Assembly: GCA_029532415.1 (NCBI GenBank)
Contig: JAQOTA010000060.1
Span: forward strand, 3,968,001-4,032,000
Direction of reading: 5' to 3'
Length of the DNA: 64,000 nt
Source: Marasmius tenuissimus
Lineage: Eukaryota; Basidiomycota; Agaricomycetes; Agaricales; Marasmiaceae
The first letter of the stretch is position 1. Every line of letters begins with the position of its first letter. The notes below the pieces were generated by a model, which was given only the letters and a program-made list of their open reading frames with translations, was not told the DNA's origin and ran no database searches. The translations under genes and the position numbers were made by a program. Positions 1 to 11,717 of the stretch are shown here, one piece after another.

Positions 1-413
1 CGAGAGCCTGGGGGACATGGAAGGATACGTTGGCATAGTTGGTGATTCAGAGGAAGATGGAAGGAATAGTGGAGTTTGTGGTGGTAGGGATGGTCCTTCG
101 TTGGGCTTCGGATCACGGACATAACGAGCAGTCAGGTCGTCGCAGAGAGCATCTATAAACGCCTGTTGATCTTCGTGTGCCTCGGGGGTGACTTGCTTGC
201 GGGCAGAAGTAGAGCCTATGAATGAAAGAACAATCAAAAAAAAAAGAGCAATAACGATGGTGTATTCAACTTACCGTTGTCATCGTCGTCGTCGCTGACC
301 TCAAAGCGCTCCTCGACTTCCGATTCCACTTCATCCTCGTCATTTCCATCCTCTACGGCAGCAACATCCAGAAACGAGTCAACGCCTGTTCTTCTGCGTT
401 TTCCAGCACCCAT
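1..413 (-). CDS. N-terminal part of an acidic hypothetical protein (partial)
   Basis: Minus-strand gene entering from the left edge. I place the start at the ATG at 413-411. Exon 1 (275-413) encodes a basic patch (GKRRRTGVDSFLDV) followed by a very acidic run of Asp and Glu. A 58-bp intron follows (217-274 region: donor GTAAG at 274-270, acceptor AG at 217-216). Exon 2 (1-215) continues in frame through a Ser/Pro-rich stretch to the window edge. The reading frame has no stop across the inferred join, and the junction codon is split after its first base. The product cannot be named from this piece. Short basic-then-acidic N-termini of this type are common in agaricomycete repeat-associated genes, including Spt5/KOW-like ones, but no domain is visible here. 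It is either a normal gene or part of a repeat family. Confidence 0.5.
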
Positions 414-763
414 GGTTCGAGTTTTGGAGAGATGAACGTTTTGAAGGTTGACGACCTGGTTCCAGCAAATGTCAGCGTGTCTTGTCTGGAGGTTCATAGG
501 ATACACCACATACCGAAATAGAACGTGCAGCGCGTTGCAACTAGTCCATAGATGCCATAGCCGAGCCTGTAAAATCGACCGTCAGCATCTCTCGCTGCGT
601 TTTTTCGTTTTCATTGATGATACAAAGGATTTTTGGGGGGCTTTTCGCCACCATTCTATCTCTCAAATTCTTAGAAGTACTTTGTATTGTAATCGCTACG
701 ATACTACTGTATTTGTACGACGTTTAGAGCCAGACTTACCTCTGGTGGTCGACCACCGAGCTT

Positions 764-1060
764 GTTGGTGGTGGTTCTGGTTGAAGAGTGGCATAAAGGG
801 GGCTGTGCTGTCCGCGTTCCCAGGATATAGCCCACGAGCTGTCCAATCCGTCTAGCGCGCAGATAAATTTGAGCGCTGGGTGATAAAAGAGATAAGAGAT
901 AAGAGAGATCTCATCTGGTCATCTGGTCTTATCTCTTTTATCACCCAGCGCTCAAATTTATCTGCGCGCTAGACGGATTGGACAGCTCGTGGGCTATATC
1001 CTGGGAACGCGGACAGCACAGCCACCTTTATGCCACTCTTCAACCAGAACCACCACCAAC
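764..1060. repeat. Large near-perfect palindrome, 134-bp arms with 29-bp spacer
   Basis: Left arm 764-897 and right arm 927-1060 are reverse complements of each other with one mismatch noticed (800 against 1024). The 29-bp spacer (898-926) itself contains GAGATCTC and short GATAAGA repeats. The structure would form a long hairpin. It lies between the acidic gene on the left and the transposase gene on the right. It carries no recognisable coding sequence, because the open frame at 448-855 only reads through the left arm. It could be a fold-back element, a relic of two head-to-head insertions, or an assembly artefact. Confidence 0.9.
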
Positions 1061-1430
1061 GTGCTGGCGGTAAGTTTTTTCACCTCAACTCTACATAGCA
1101 CTAGGTAGATTAGAACAATAAAAATGCCTTACCGTAAATTAAGTAAACTTTGACTGAGCTCAAGAGTCGAAAAGACTCACATTAGAAAGAGTCTCGTAGT
1201 AGAAAAAAATAGAAAATCGCTAGGACCCGTCATGTCGCCGCGTTCAACGACGCTGAAATACATTTGCAGGTCCTAAATACAATCGGTCGTCCCTGGACGG
1301 CTATCGAACATTCGTTTAGCCAGAGGTGAGAACTGTCGCTGGTCTTTTCGCTGGTTAATGCTCATATCTCTCCCAGAAAGATCTAATTTATCGATATTAT
1401 TGTGCTCTGATTCATCATGGGGGTGCGTGA

Positions 1431-4400
1431 AATCGTTTACCTTGCGAGCACGGATCCCTGACGTCTCCCCAGAAATTTCCATGTAATTATTGCCCCAGGA
1501 CATTCGATACCTCCAGAGGGAGGAACGTTCATAGCCATCATTGCCGAAAAAACCTCGTCCCAGTTCAAGTTCAACATGCCCTTACGACTACGCAGGTGGT
1601 GGACGAAGCCCCGGAGGAAGTAGAAATGCAGATTGATCAGGAGATTGGGCAGGAGATTAGGCAGGAGACTGAGCAGGGAATGAATGAGGCGCAAATGGAG
1701 GTAGACGAAGCACCGCCCGCAGTTCAGACAGAGCAATCTCAACAAATCGAACCGCCTACTGGATCACAGGCTACGGAGGGAAGGTCTCGTCGCACTCGAC
1801 AGCTACCTCTACGATACTGGGAGATGGACCTAGCCTATCATTGTGAATTCCTCTCGCAAGCGATCCCAGAACCTGAGCCCGAGCCAGAAGAGCCAGCGCG
1901 AGAACCAACGCCAGTACGGGAGCCAACGCCAGTGCCAGAACCATCGCCAGAAAGAACCCCGCCGCCAAGTGACCCCTTCATCGTCTCGCATAAAGACAGC
2001 TTTGGGTTATTCAAAATCCATCGTTTCAAGCTTCCTTCTCGCGACCCAGACGAGGACATTGGAATGGACGACTTGATTGATAGCACAGGCTTTTCTGTTA
2101 CACGAAGGCGAGGCCGCCGACCCGATGCGGTGTTCGGACGTCCAAAGCCAGATCCCCAACCCCCGGCGGGTGATCCCAAAGCACCTCCCAAACCGCCACC
2201 TCCCTACGCCCCCTTTTCCAACCCGACCACGTTCCGCATAATGGACTGGTTTTACAACGCCGCTGCAAACGGTGTTTCTCTTCAGAATATCAACGACCTT
2301 GTCGACATCTTCCGACAACCAGATTATCACCCCTCCCACATCGCAACCTTTGATAGCGTGAAAGAAGCGAGCAAGCTTGATAACTACGAAGGGCAGGAAA
2401 TACCAGCGATCGAAAAGGGAGATATCCCTTCTTCCCTGCCCTTTGGCTCATACTCTGGATGGCAAGACGGCTATGTGGACATCCCGCTTCCATGCGCCGG
2501 GACGAAGTGCAAGGAGAACAACGCTTGCAAATTTCGAGTGGAGGATATCTGGTATAGGAAGGCTCTCGATTGTATAACGGACGACTTCCAAGACACCTCG
2601 TTCTATTCTCTCCATCTCAAGCCATACAAGTTGTTCTGGGAGCCTGCGCCTGGGGAGCCCGTTCAGAGGATCTATGGAGAGGCTTACACCTCCGACAGAA
2701 TGCTCGAGATGGAGAGAGAGGTTGCGAGCAGGGTACCTGATGGATGCCAGCATGAGGTGGTCGTGGTCGCAATTATGCAGTACTCCGACAGTACGCTATT
2801 GACCCACTTTTCCGATCGTTCTATCTGGCCCGGATATGTCTCCTTTGGCAACATGTCCAAGCACAGACGGTCCAATCCATCAATGTTCGCCATGAATCAT
2901 GTCGTCTATGTGCCCAAGGTCAGTTTCGTACCACTTTTTATAACGCGATGGATCTAATTCATCGATACAGGTTCCTGATTCTTTCAAGCAAAAGTACAAG
3001 GACCTCATGGGGCGTGCGGCAACGGAGGAAGTCTTCCGCTTCGTCAAACGAGAGCTGATTCAGCTCGTTTGGGCGCTCATAATCTCCGACCCTGGATTCG
3101 TCGACGCTTATCTCCACGGAAAGTTGGAAAGGTGTGCCGATGGTATCATCCGCCTCCTCTTCCCCAGACTCTTCGCGCATTCTGCCGACTATGTCGAAAA
3201 GGTTCTCCTCGCTAGCATCAAGTTTCTGTCGGAATACCCGTGCCCGCAGTGTATGATCAAAAAATCCCAAATTTATCAATTGGGAATGAAATGGGATCAC
3301 CGGCGGAGGGACGAGAAGAGGGTGGATTCAGACGAACGAAGGGAACGGATCGAGGAGTCTCGCAGCTGCATCTTCCAATATGGGATGGCCCTGACGAGTG
3401 ATATCGTGGTTGAAATTATGAAGGGGGGGGCTTCAGAGCAGCTGGATCGAGTAAGTTGTCTGACGACTGAACGTTCTTGAGCTGACCAAAAAATTATAGA
3501 ACACCTTTTCCGAACTGTTGCATCAGGTTGACGACAACTACTACAACCTCCTTGTCGCCGACACGATGCATGAGCTCGCGGGTCTTATGGAATCTCTCTT
3601 CAAGCACCTCAACCGTCTTCTCTTCGCAGAGGACAATGGAAATCTGAGCATTCTGAATAGCAGGTAAGGCCAGCACCGTATCAGCATCTCGAACTTTGCT
3701 AATTCTTGTCCAGGTATCGTAATGTTCCGACGTTTGACAATGGAACAATTCGGCGGTTCGTGAACAACGTCACGTTGATGAAGAAGTTTGCCTTTCGAGA
3801 TTTCGAGGACGTTATACAGGTCTGAGTTTCGTGTCCTCGCTGCTCGACTTTTACTCAACGTATTCAGTGCTCCATCCCCTGCTTTGAGGGTCTGCTTCCC
3901 GACGAGCACAACGACGTGATACTCGACCTGCTCTGGGACTTCAATGTCCTCATAGCATACGCATCACTTGGGATGCATACTGATTCAACTGTCGCAACGC
4001 TCGACAGTACGATCACCCAGTACGGCAAATCTCTCCGGCGATTTGTAAACAAGACTTGCGCCGCCTACACGACAAAGGAGATCCCGGAAGAGGCGGAAAA
4101 GAGGCGGAACGCTGAAGCTAGCCGGGCAAAGAAGAGACACAAACAGGGCAAGGCACCGAAGAAGAAGAAGAGTGATGCCAGTGAAGAGGATGCCGACGGG
4201 CTGAAAGAGAAGACGTTCAGTTTGAAGACGTTCAAGACCCACATGCCGACACATTACCCGTACTTCATCAAGGCATTTGGTAGCCTCGATAGCTACACGA
4301 CTCGCATGGTACGTCCAACGGCTATACTTTTCAAACTTGAACTAACTTTTTATTCTGATTAGGGAGAGCGCGAACACATACGCACCAAGAGGCTATATGG

Positions 4401-5694
4401 TCGAACGAACAAGCGTAATCACGAACCACAAATAGCAATGTACCATAGACGCGCGAGGTTGTTGCACTCTCTCCGTGTCAAGGGTCGATTCGTAGAACAT
4501 CACAAGGCCAAGGACACCGTGTATACGATTCCGGACAGGGAGAGACTGCCCCTAGGAAACCCGAAGGAGAGGTATCAGATGTCGCCTAGTGAGCGATACC
4601 CACTGAAGCTCTACGAGTTTACGAGTGACGAAGACGATCCTGCTCTCCTTGTAAGTATACCAGTCTTTGAAATGAGAAAAATTTACTGACTTTCGATCTC
4701 ATTTCAGTACTTTTACGATCACCTACGTTCGCATCTTCTCTACAGAATTCTTGGACTCTCGGGCGACGAAGAACTTGATCGCAGACAACTCAATTCGCTC
4801 ATATTCGTCAAGAACCGCATCTACATTCACCGAACCTTCCGTATACACTACAACACGTACAACCTGCGTCGGAAAGCCCAGACGATCAATCCCCGCACCC
4901 ATCCTGATATCATGTTACTGGCAGATGAAGTCACTCGTGAGGAGGAGAGACACCCATATCGCTATGCTCGCGTTATTGGGGTCTTTCACGCAAACGTTTG
5001 GGTATGGGACGATAAGATAAGGCCTGAGGATCGGAAGGTCCAAAAGATGGACTTTCTGTGGGTTAGATGGTACGAGCTGGACACAACCTACCGACATGGT
5101 TGGACTGCAAAGCGCCTGCCCAAAGTTCGTTTCCTTCCGGCATCGGACCCCGATGCGTTTGGTTTCGTCGATCCGGCTAGAGTGATACGGGGTGCCTACC
5201 TCGAGCCTGCTTTTCATGACGGGTTAACCATGGACTACGACGAGGAAACCGCGGCAGCGAAGGATCTTCTTCCACCTAAATCAGTCGCCAGAGTCCGCGA
5301 GATTGTTTGGGAGGGAAAGTTGGTCGCCGAAGCATATGACTGGGAAGCCTACTACGTTAATTTCTTCGGCGACCGAGATCTGTTCATGAGAAATCGTGGT
5401 GGAGGTGTCGGCCATTCAACTCGTGCGTACACAAGGCAGCTGGAGCTGGAGGCAACAAAGAACGACAAGCCCTTACCTACATACGACGTAGAGACGGGGG
5501 AGCTTTTGGAAGATGTGCCTGGATGGGAAACTGAGGAGGAAAGCGAAGAGGATGATGAAGATATGGGAGTGGAATCGTCCGACTCTGACGCGAGTACGAC
5601 CTCTACGCGATCGACGGTGAAATACCCGGACGATTACGACTCGAACGACGACCAAGAGGATGCGGAAGCAGATGATGGGGCTGCGGATGCCTAG
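1431..5694 (+). CDS. Plavaka-type (CACTA superfamily) transposase, seven visible exons
   Basis: Exons read as 1431-2919, 2971-3450, 3500-3663, 3714-3819, 3868-4308, 4363-4650 and 4708-5694, with six GT-AG introns of about 50-57 bp; every join keeps frame. The first exon is open from 1431 but has no in-frame ATG before 1626. A C2H2-type finger (CNYC at 1482-1493, then HSHHC) lies in frame at 1482-1544, so the true start is probably in an unseen upstream exon; 1626 is the fallback ATG. Then come a Pro/Glu-rich linker, the family signature YSDSTLLTHFSDRSIWP, and a catalytic-core region with CPQC. After these follow a Lys-rich loop and an acidic Asp/Glu-rich tail. The product should cut and paste its own element. 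No disabling change was seen. I found no convincing terminal inverted repeats around it, so whether it lies in an intact transposon or is a stranded transposase gene is open. Confidence 0.8.
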
Positions 5695-5784
5695 CCCCCA
5701 ATCCTTCGCCTCGAGATCGCCGTTCGCTACATACTATGCCCTTCGCTCAAGAAACCTACAAGAAATCTACTAGTACTTCTCACT

Positions 5785-6798
5785 TCAAGCCTTCTCAATC
5801 CAGCCCGCTCGGTCAAGTAAAGAATCAATTTCTAGAATCAAAGGTACGATAATGTCTTCCCATACGTCGCGTCCAAAAACCTCTAACATCTCGAATATTT
5901 CGCAGTGCTTCTTCAGACAATCGTTGCATTGCTTCCGGGGCCTCGACAAACACATTTGATCCAATTTAAGGTGGACAAGTCGCTCTAGGTAAGCTATTAG
6001 TAGTGTCGTGGAAACCATACCGCCATACTGACCGGTTTGGTGACAGTGGGCCACTGGTACCGGCGGAAACCAGGTCTGGGTTTGAGAATGGCATTGCCGA
6101 CGCCATTGGTCCTCCCGTTTCACGTAGTCGACGGTCCTCCCCACCTTGTACCACTCCGAGTCCCAGAAAGGCGATCCCCCTTCAATGCGGTAACAATACA
6201 AGAACCCCTTCTGCTCGAAATTAGGCGTTGAGACGCCCGACAGCGACGTCCCGAGCCAGTTCTCGACTATTGACACGTCGAGCCAGTGCCAAGGGCGAGC
6301 AGAGGATCTTCTCGGCATTAGGGGTGCAACGGTGTTCGGAAGAGATGATCGGAGGACGTTTTCGAGAGGCTCGTAGGTGAATAAGGGTCGGATGGGGAAT
6401 TTCGAGGTCGGACGTCGCCGTTCCGTCGACGTTAAGAACGATGGACCTGGGTCCGAAGAATAGATGGGGATACGTTGGCTGCGGGCCACCGTCGGGTCGG
6501 AAAAGGCGTTGGGACCGGTCCAATCCCACAAGATTTGTCGTTCGTGTTGGTATGGGGTTGTCGAATCGTTATACAAGAAATCGTGGTCGCAATCGCACGG
6601 CGAAGTCGAGTTCAAGAAAGAAAAATCGTCAAAAACGTTGGTATACGTGGTGTCGTCGTTGTTGGATATCGAAGTCGGTATCGAAATCGGCGTTTGTGGG
6701 TCTTCAAAATTGTTCTGATTCGGACAGTAACCGCCGTAGGAGATCCTGGTCGTCATGGAATCGACGAATGGCGAGGCCGAGGTCGAGAAACGATTCAT
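5785..6798 (-). CDS. GIY-YIG / T5orf172 (MUG113-like) domain protein
   Basis: Two exons on the minus strand: 6033-6798 and 5785-5984. The 48-bp intron 5985-6032 has a GTCAGT donor, an ACTAAT branch-like motif and a CTAG acceptor. Its length is a multiple of three and it contains no stop, so the unspliced frame also stays open. Splicing gives 321 aa and restores the conserved ERLVHL motif. The N-terminal 150 residues are low complexity (Ser/Thr/Asn). The C-terminal half holds the T5orf172 fold: GFLYCYRIEG, then WYKVGRTVDYVKRE, ERLVHL and CNDCLKKHCEIFE. Proteins with this domain are putative nucleases or DNA-binding proteins in fungi and phages; the substrate is unknown. It converges with the Plavaka gene, with stop codons about 90 bp apart. 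The start is the first ATG of the frame. Confidence 0.75.
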   Translation of the reverse strand: MNRFSTSASPFVDSMTTRISYGGYCPNQNNFEDPQTPISIPTSISNNDDTTYTNVFDDFSFLNSTSPCDCDHDFLYNDSTTPYQHERQILWDWTGPNAFSDPTVARSQRIPIYSSDPGPSFLTSTERRRPTSKFPIRPLFTYEPLENVLRSSLPNTVAPLMPRRSSARPWHWLDVSIVENWLGTSLSGVSTPNFEQKGFLYCYRIEGGSPFWDSEWYKVGRTVDYVKREDQWRRQCHSQTQTWFPPVPVAHCHQTGQYGGMVSTTLLIAYLERLVHLKLDQMCLSRPRKQCNDCLKKHCEIFEMLEVFGRDVWEDIIVPLILEIDSLLDRAGWIEKA

Positions 6799-7327
6799 AG
6801 CTGGGGGAAAGCCTTCCAGGAAGGGCAGATCTCAAATTAGCACTCAAAACCGTTCAAAATCGATCAGTGACGCACCTATAAACCTTTATTATACTCCTTC
6901 AACTTCTCTTGGGTCCTAGGATGCTGCAAGTGGGAGGATGAAGCAGGGGATGGGATGGATGGAGGTTGATGGTGGTGGTTGATGGTCAAGATGTGGAGGA
7001 GGCTGCGCCCAAGCTTTGCACACGTTGTACGGCGTCGTCAATTACGTCGTCATGGACTGCCACGGCAACGACGACGTCGTTTGTATAGATAGTCAGATTC
7101 CCTTGTACCCTACATTCTTTTTTTGAGAAAATTTTACTTGGATTATGATTACTCATGCGCGAGAGTGACCTTCACAGCAGTTCCTGAGCGCTTGTGAGAG
7201 GCTGTAAGCCTCAGAGGCGCTCATGAGCGCTTATAAACGTGCCTGAGCCTCGCGGCCTCTCACAAGCGCTCATGCACAGCCCGCCTGCTCATATACCCTC
7301 ACGAGCGCTATAATCCCTCACGAGTAA
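6799..7327. other. Intergenic stretch with nested hairpins
   Basis: Holds the probable upstream region of the minus-strand GIY-YIG gene (an AT-rich TATAAACC at about 6880) and then a GC-rich cluster of short inverted repeats built on GAGCGCT. No coding sequence is supported here. Confidence 0.6.
7185..7272. repeat. 18-bp inverted repeat with inner palindrome
   Basis: The arms 7185-7202 (TGAGCGCTTGTGAGAGGC) and 7255-7272 are exact reverse complements. Between them the segment around GCGCTCATGAGCGC is itself palindromic. Further GAGCGCT copies follow up to 7310. This sits immediately 5' of the truncated F-box gene. Confidence 0.85.
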
Positions 7328-8320
7328 TCAGATTCTAGGTACACTTTTTCTGGTGCCCCAAATCTCCGAACACTCACTCTGCGTTTTCTCGAAACGGCAG
7401 AGCTGGCATATGAGACCCTTCCATTGAACAAGATCCATCACCTTCTCGTAGAATGCGGTCGAGATGAAGCGCTTCATCTGTGCCTTGACGTCATCAGGTG
7501 CTGTAAGCACCTCAGGTCGCTCGACTTTGTACATGCTAAGGAGAGAACTGTTCTATTCGAAGAACCCGCAACTGGACATGACCCGTTAGAAGACGACGGC
7601 CTCGTTCCCATTCCTTGCCCAGCACGCTCTCTGAACATCGACTTGACGTGCGAACTCGGAATTCATTCCTTTCTGAAGGATGTTTTTAGAGCGTTGACAT
7701 TGCCTTCCCTCACCGACTTGACTGTCAAAACTGCCACAATCTTTGCATCCTCTACACACTTATTCTATTTCCCCCAAGAAATTTTTGAAACCTTCATGTC
7801 CCGCTCGAGGTGTAACCTCACCTCGATATCCCTCATTGGCCTTTCGACATCATCCGCCGACATTATCGCTCTTTTTCACCTCACACCCAACCTGAAGGAG
7901 TTCACCTTGCATGAGCATCGCTTCGAGGATAGCACCCTTAGTGACGAGGAGAGACCCAGAATGGGAAAAACTGTCAACAATGTTTTGATCCATGCCCTCA
8001 CCAACCCATCTTTGGCAGTGGATGCATTCGGTTCCCCTCGACATCCTTCGGTACCTCAACTGGAGCGTCTGAGGCTGAAGGTTCACGCACATTTTGACTC
8101 GGACGTCGCGTTCGTTTACATGGTTCACTCTCGGTGGGTGACCTCAGAGCCCGGCGCAATGTTACCTCAGTTGACACGACTGAGGGTAGTCGAATTGGAG
8201 GTTCGGGACAGGGACCTTGATCCTTTAACGTACGCGGGTGTCGGAGTTCTCAACGGCAAGGGCATGATGGTGACGGTCAAAGGGGGTGGCAAGTACGTCG
8301 TCCCTCTAGAGGTTCGTTGA
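7328..8320 (+). pseudogene. 5'-truncated F-box/LRR-type gene
   Basis: The frame is open from 7328 (a TAA precedes it) to the TGA at 8318-8320, about 330 codons without introns. It reads like the middle and C-terminus of agaricomycete F-box proteins: APNLRTLTL, then leucine-rich segments (HLRSLDF, LPSLTDLTVK, TPNLKEFTLHE, LERLRLKV, LTRLRVVELEV). The N-terminal F-box that family members have is absent. The sequence upstream is a hairpin cluster with no coding signal, so the 5' part is missing. A splice acceptor (TTCTAG at 7333-7338) could instead join an exon I cannot see. There is no ATG at the start of the conserved part. F-box/LRR proteins normally act as substrate adaptors of SCF ubiquitin ligases, but this copy is probably inactive. 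Confidence 0.6.
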
Positions 8321-11300
8321 ACTTACGTGCTCTGCGAGTTGTTTGTTCACCGCTCTTTTGTTAGTAATGATACGACGGGTACGGAGAACACCAGTCGCCG
8401 TAGAATCTAAATAGAGATGAGAAACCCGAAATCCCAGGAGATTCCTTCGGCATAATGACCGTCTGTCGCGGGAAGCACATTACCTACACACCCTCCCTGC
8501 GTCTCTCACATGCATTCCGCGCACTCTTCTTGATATCTTGATGAATACTTCATGTACCTTTTATAGGCCCGAACATTGTCCATATGCTTCACTGTATCTC
8601 GACTCCTAACGATGATAGTTGAACCGTCGCCGCTGCATTGAATACACAGGAACGTGAGCCATGCACGTCAAGTCAGAATTAAGTGAACATCCTACCGTGC
8701 TACGTCGTTGGAACGCCGAGCCCACGTCAAACCGAATAGGAGAGCGGCGAGCCTTGCTAAGATTGGATTTTGAGCGCCCACTATATTAATAAACAGCCCG
8801 AACCGGGATTATTATCGAACGCGGCGTTTGAGCGGTAGCTAAAGGCAGTCAGGCTCCGGGAAGCCTCCCCCCTCCAACGACGGAGGTTATAAAATTGGAG
8901 TCGTGTACATGTACTTGGAGTGAAACATGCTGCAACACACCGACTTATTGACGTAGGAAGTACCCACTCAGACTCGAGGACTCCACTCCCTCCTCGGAGA
9001 TGAGGCGTGATGTTTCACTACTTCGCGAAATACATGAGGATTGCTTTCTATGATGATCCCTCTCACGAGTGACTAGATAGTAGACTCAGAAGCTAAGACT
9101 TATCTATTCATTCCTACCCAAGTAGTGGGCACTAGACCGAGATGGCGTCAAACTTGGGTTGGTACCACCTACATAGAGCCTAGTTCAGTCCAAAGATAGC
9201 TGCTCGCAGCTTTGCCAGCAGTCCGAGGATCGATCCGCAGCCAACCTGTTCGCATCTCGGTAGGCGCCACTCAGTACCAGTATCTACATTCTGTCAACGT
9301 GAGAATACAAGCCTGTGTGTCCGAGTTATGATGAGAGAATCCGTTTCATTACAGCTTTTCTTTCTTTCCACGGGAACGGTGGCGCAACGGAGTGATGCAT
9401 TTATCAAAATTCCGGGTCCTATAGGACGACCATTATGGGGTACTTACATTTGTAGACCCACGAGGGTCGCTGCGACTCCTATTTATGCGTGTGGCTACAG
9501 ATGCTCGTGGTTGTGGAAGGTGGACGTACGGTCATATTTTCCCAATGGAGGAGACAAACAGTGGATCAGCCTGTGCATATGAGTGACCGGACCCCAGTTG
9601 ACTGTGAGCCCCGTGGGACGAATCGCAGGGGGTACTGTGCCGTCGAAAGGGTCGAGTACCCTGCCGGTACCTACGCCACCATCGAAGAATGGCGCGGACC
9701 CGGGCAGCGTCGTAGTTTGAATATTTTCAAATATTTTCATAGCATTGTGAGGAGACAAAACTTGTCTGTCCCCTTTTTCCTTCAGTTTCTCTTCTCCTCA
9801 GCTGCCGTTCGCTCAAGTATCTCGCTGAATCGAGTTCATTTTCACCATTCACCTCTTGTGGGCTGCAGTCGTGCGACTTCGCGACAGTTTGTACTTGCGG
9901 GGCTTTAATCCGTTCAGAAATGTATCGAAGGGCGGGTCGGGGTCCCTGACCGTCACTAAGAGAAACGAATATTGATTGTATAGGACAAGGATACACATGA
10001 GGGCCTCGATCCTCCAAAAACGGTGGAGCGCAGGTCCGCACAAGACTTGGACACATATGTACTCTTTCCAGGTTCGGAACAAAGGCGCACAATTTTCAAG
10101 CTCAGCGGCGGCGGTGATGTCCCCGTATAGAAGGTGACCATAAGGACGATCGCGACCCCCAAGGCCACTCCAGGCTCCTTCAAAAGTGCCACATTCTTCA
10201 AGGACAAGAACAAAATTGTCGTTCGGCTGTGAGTCACGAATATAAGCGATAGTTCACTTGGCATATGTAGAGTAAGTACCGTAAGACACACCTTCTCGGT
10301 CTGGAGTAACCCCCGACGCAGAGCTCAACAAGAGGTTCCAGGTTACCGGGCTCCCGGTCTTGAAGGCGAATATGTCCCCATTGTAATTTGAATGATGGTT
10401 AAAATCAATCTAACCCGCCTTGTAAAAATATGGGGGTGGAGTTGGTGATCGCTTCGCAGCCCTGTCAAGCCGCGACAAGAGGGTCAGTGGGAAGAATCTC
10501 GGAAGCTAAGAGGGCATCAATCCACAAGCGTACCATGAAGCGTTTTCAAGAGCAGATACCGCTTACTGACGACCAGACTCGCCCACACATACCGTCTATA
10601 CCGGTGGAGCGGGTACTTTCTACTAGGCTTCATTAATATTAATCTCAGGTAAGTGAAGAGCCACAGGCACTGTGGCTTACCTCTCCCGCCCTTCCCATAG
10701 ATATTCATTTGCCAAGTTGCCACGGGGGTGACGGGCACTGTTAGAAGAAAAAAGGCATGGTCGAAGCTTACATATGGTATATGGTTGCTGCGTTGCCATC
10801 GTTGATGGGTGTGGTCTTGGTGCGGTCTGTATCTGATCGCTGACGATACGAGCCGATAAGGGCGCTAGACCTGATTTGATTGTACCTCTTGCGTTTTGAG
10901 GTGCTATTGTTCGAAAGAGGCGAGTCAGAACTTAGCAAGATTCAGGATCAACGGGCGGTACACACGCTCAATCTAAATCGATATCCCCTCCACAACCCAG
11001 CATCCATGAAGGGGGAGCAGACTGCGTTCGTGATGATAGATAGAACGGCGAATGAGTGATAGCGTGAATGTACGAGCCGAGTAACGTGAATCTGTGCAAG
11101 CTGTGACGGAAAAGCAGCCAACGTGAGTGCCAGTTGTCATATTGAGATGAACCGGGAAAGCTTCGGCACCTATGAGGCGAATCAGTCTATGTCCCTTCCA
11201 TGACGAGTGATCATTGCATTTTTTTTTCTACGTCTGACGCTGAAAGGTGGCCGATTAGAGAAGCATGAGCTTGTAGAGCGGGAATCGTAGCAGATTATAC

Positions 11301-11717
11301 ATTTCGTTGAGACGGTAAGCGGAGTCAGAATGTTTATGGACAGGAAGGATACAGGGACGGGTGAAGGCAATAAACAAGAATGGTATTATTAACGTTCGAC
11401 TCTCAGCGATGTGATAACCGATAACTGAACGGGAGAATATAATCATGACGATGCTGAGACTGAATTGAAGGTTGGATGGAATGTTCGAATGGAAGGAACG
11501 AGGGGATAACCATCGACGATGCCGGACTGCGAGATCCCCGCATTGAGTGCTCACCATTCCAGGCCAACCTCTTCAGCATAAGAATAGATGAAATGAAATG
11601 GGTCCGGGGCTGGTGGTACGCCTTCGTAGTATGGAAGAGAAAGAAAAGGGGAGCCGCCTGACTAATTTACGTGTGGATGTCGATTGCTGTGCAGAGCGTG
11701 TAATGAAGTGATTTGCG
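8321..11717. other. Gene-poor stretch, no supported gene
   Basis: Only short open frames are present, without recognisable motifs or splice-consistent joins. I see no RNA gene and no clear repeat. A TATAAAA occurs near 8891. The stretch may hold the 3' flank of the zinc-finger gene at its right end. Confidence 0.5.

Noticed and set aside
1090..5790. Possible CACTA-like termini for the Plavaka element (CACTAGGTAGATT near 1100 against a weak match near 5770)
   Set aside because: Only scattered matches, no target duplication; too weak to call.
5966..6840. Plus-strand open frames opposite the GIY-YIG gene
   Set aside because: Shadows of the minus-strand coding sequence.
9365..9470. tRNA A-box-like segment (GTGGCGCAACGG) suggesting a tRNA or SINE head
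   Set aside because: No B box at the right distance, no cloverleaf and no tail repeat.
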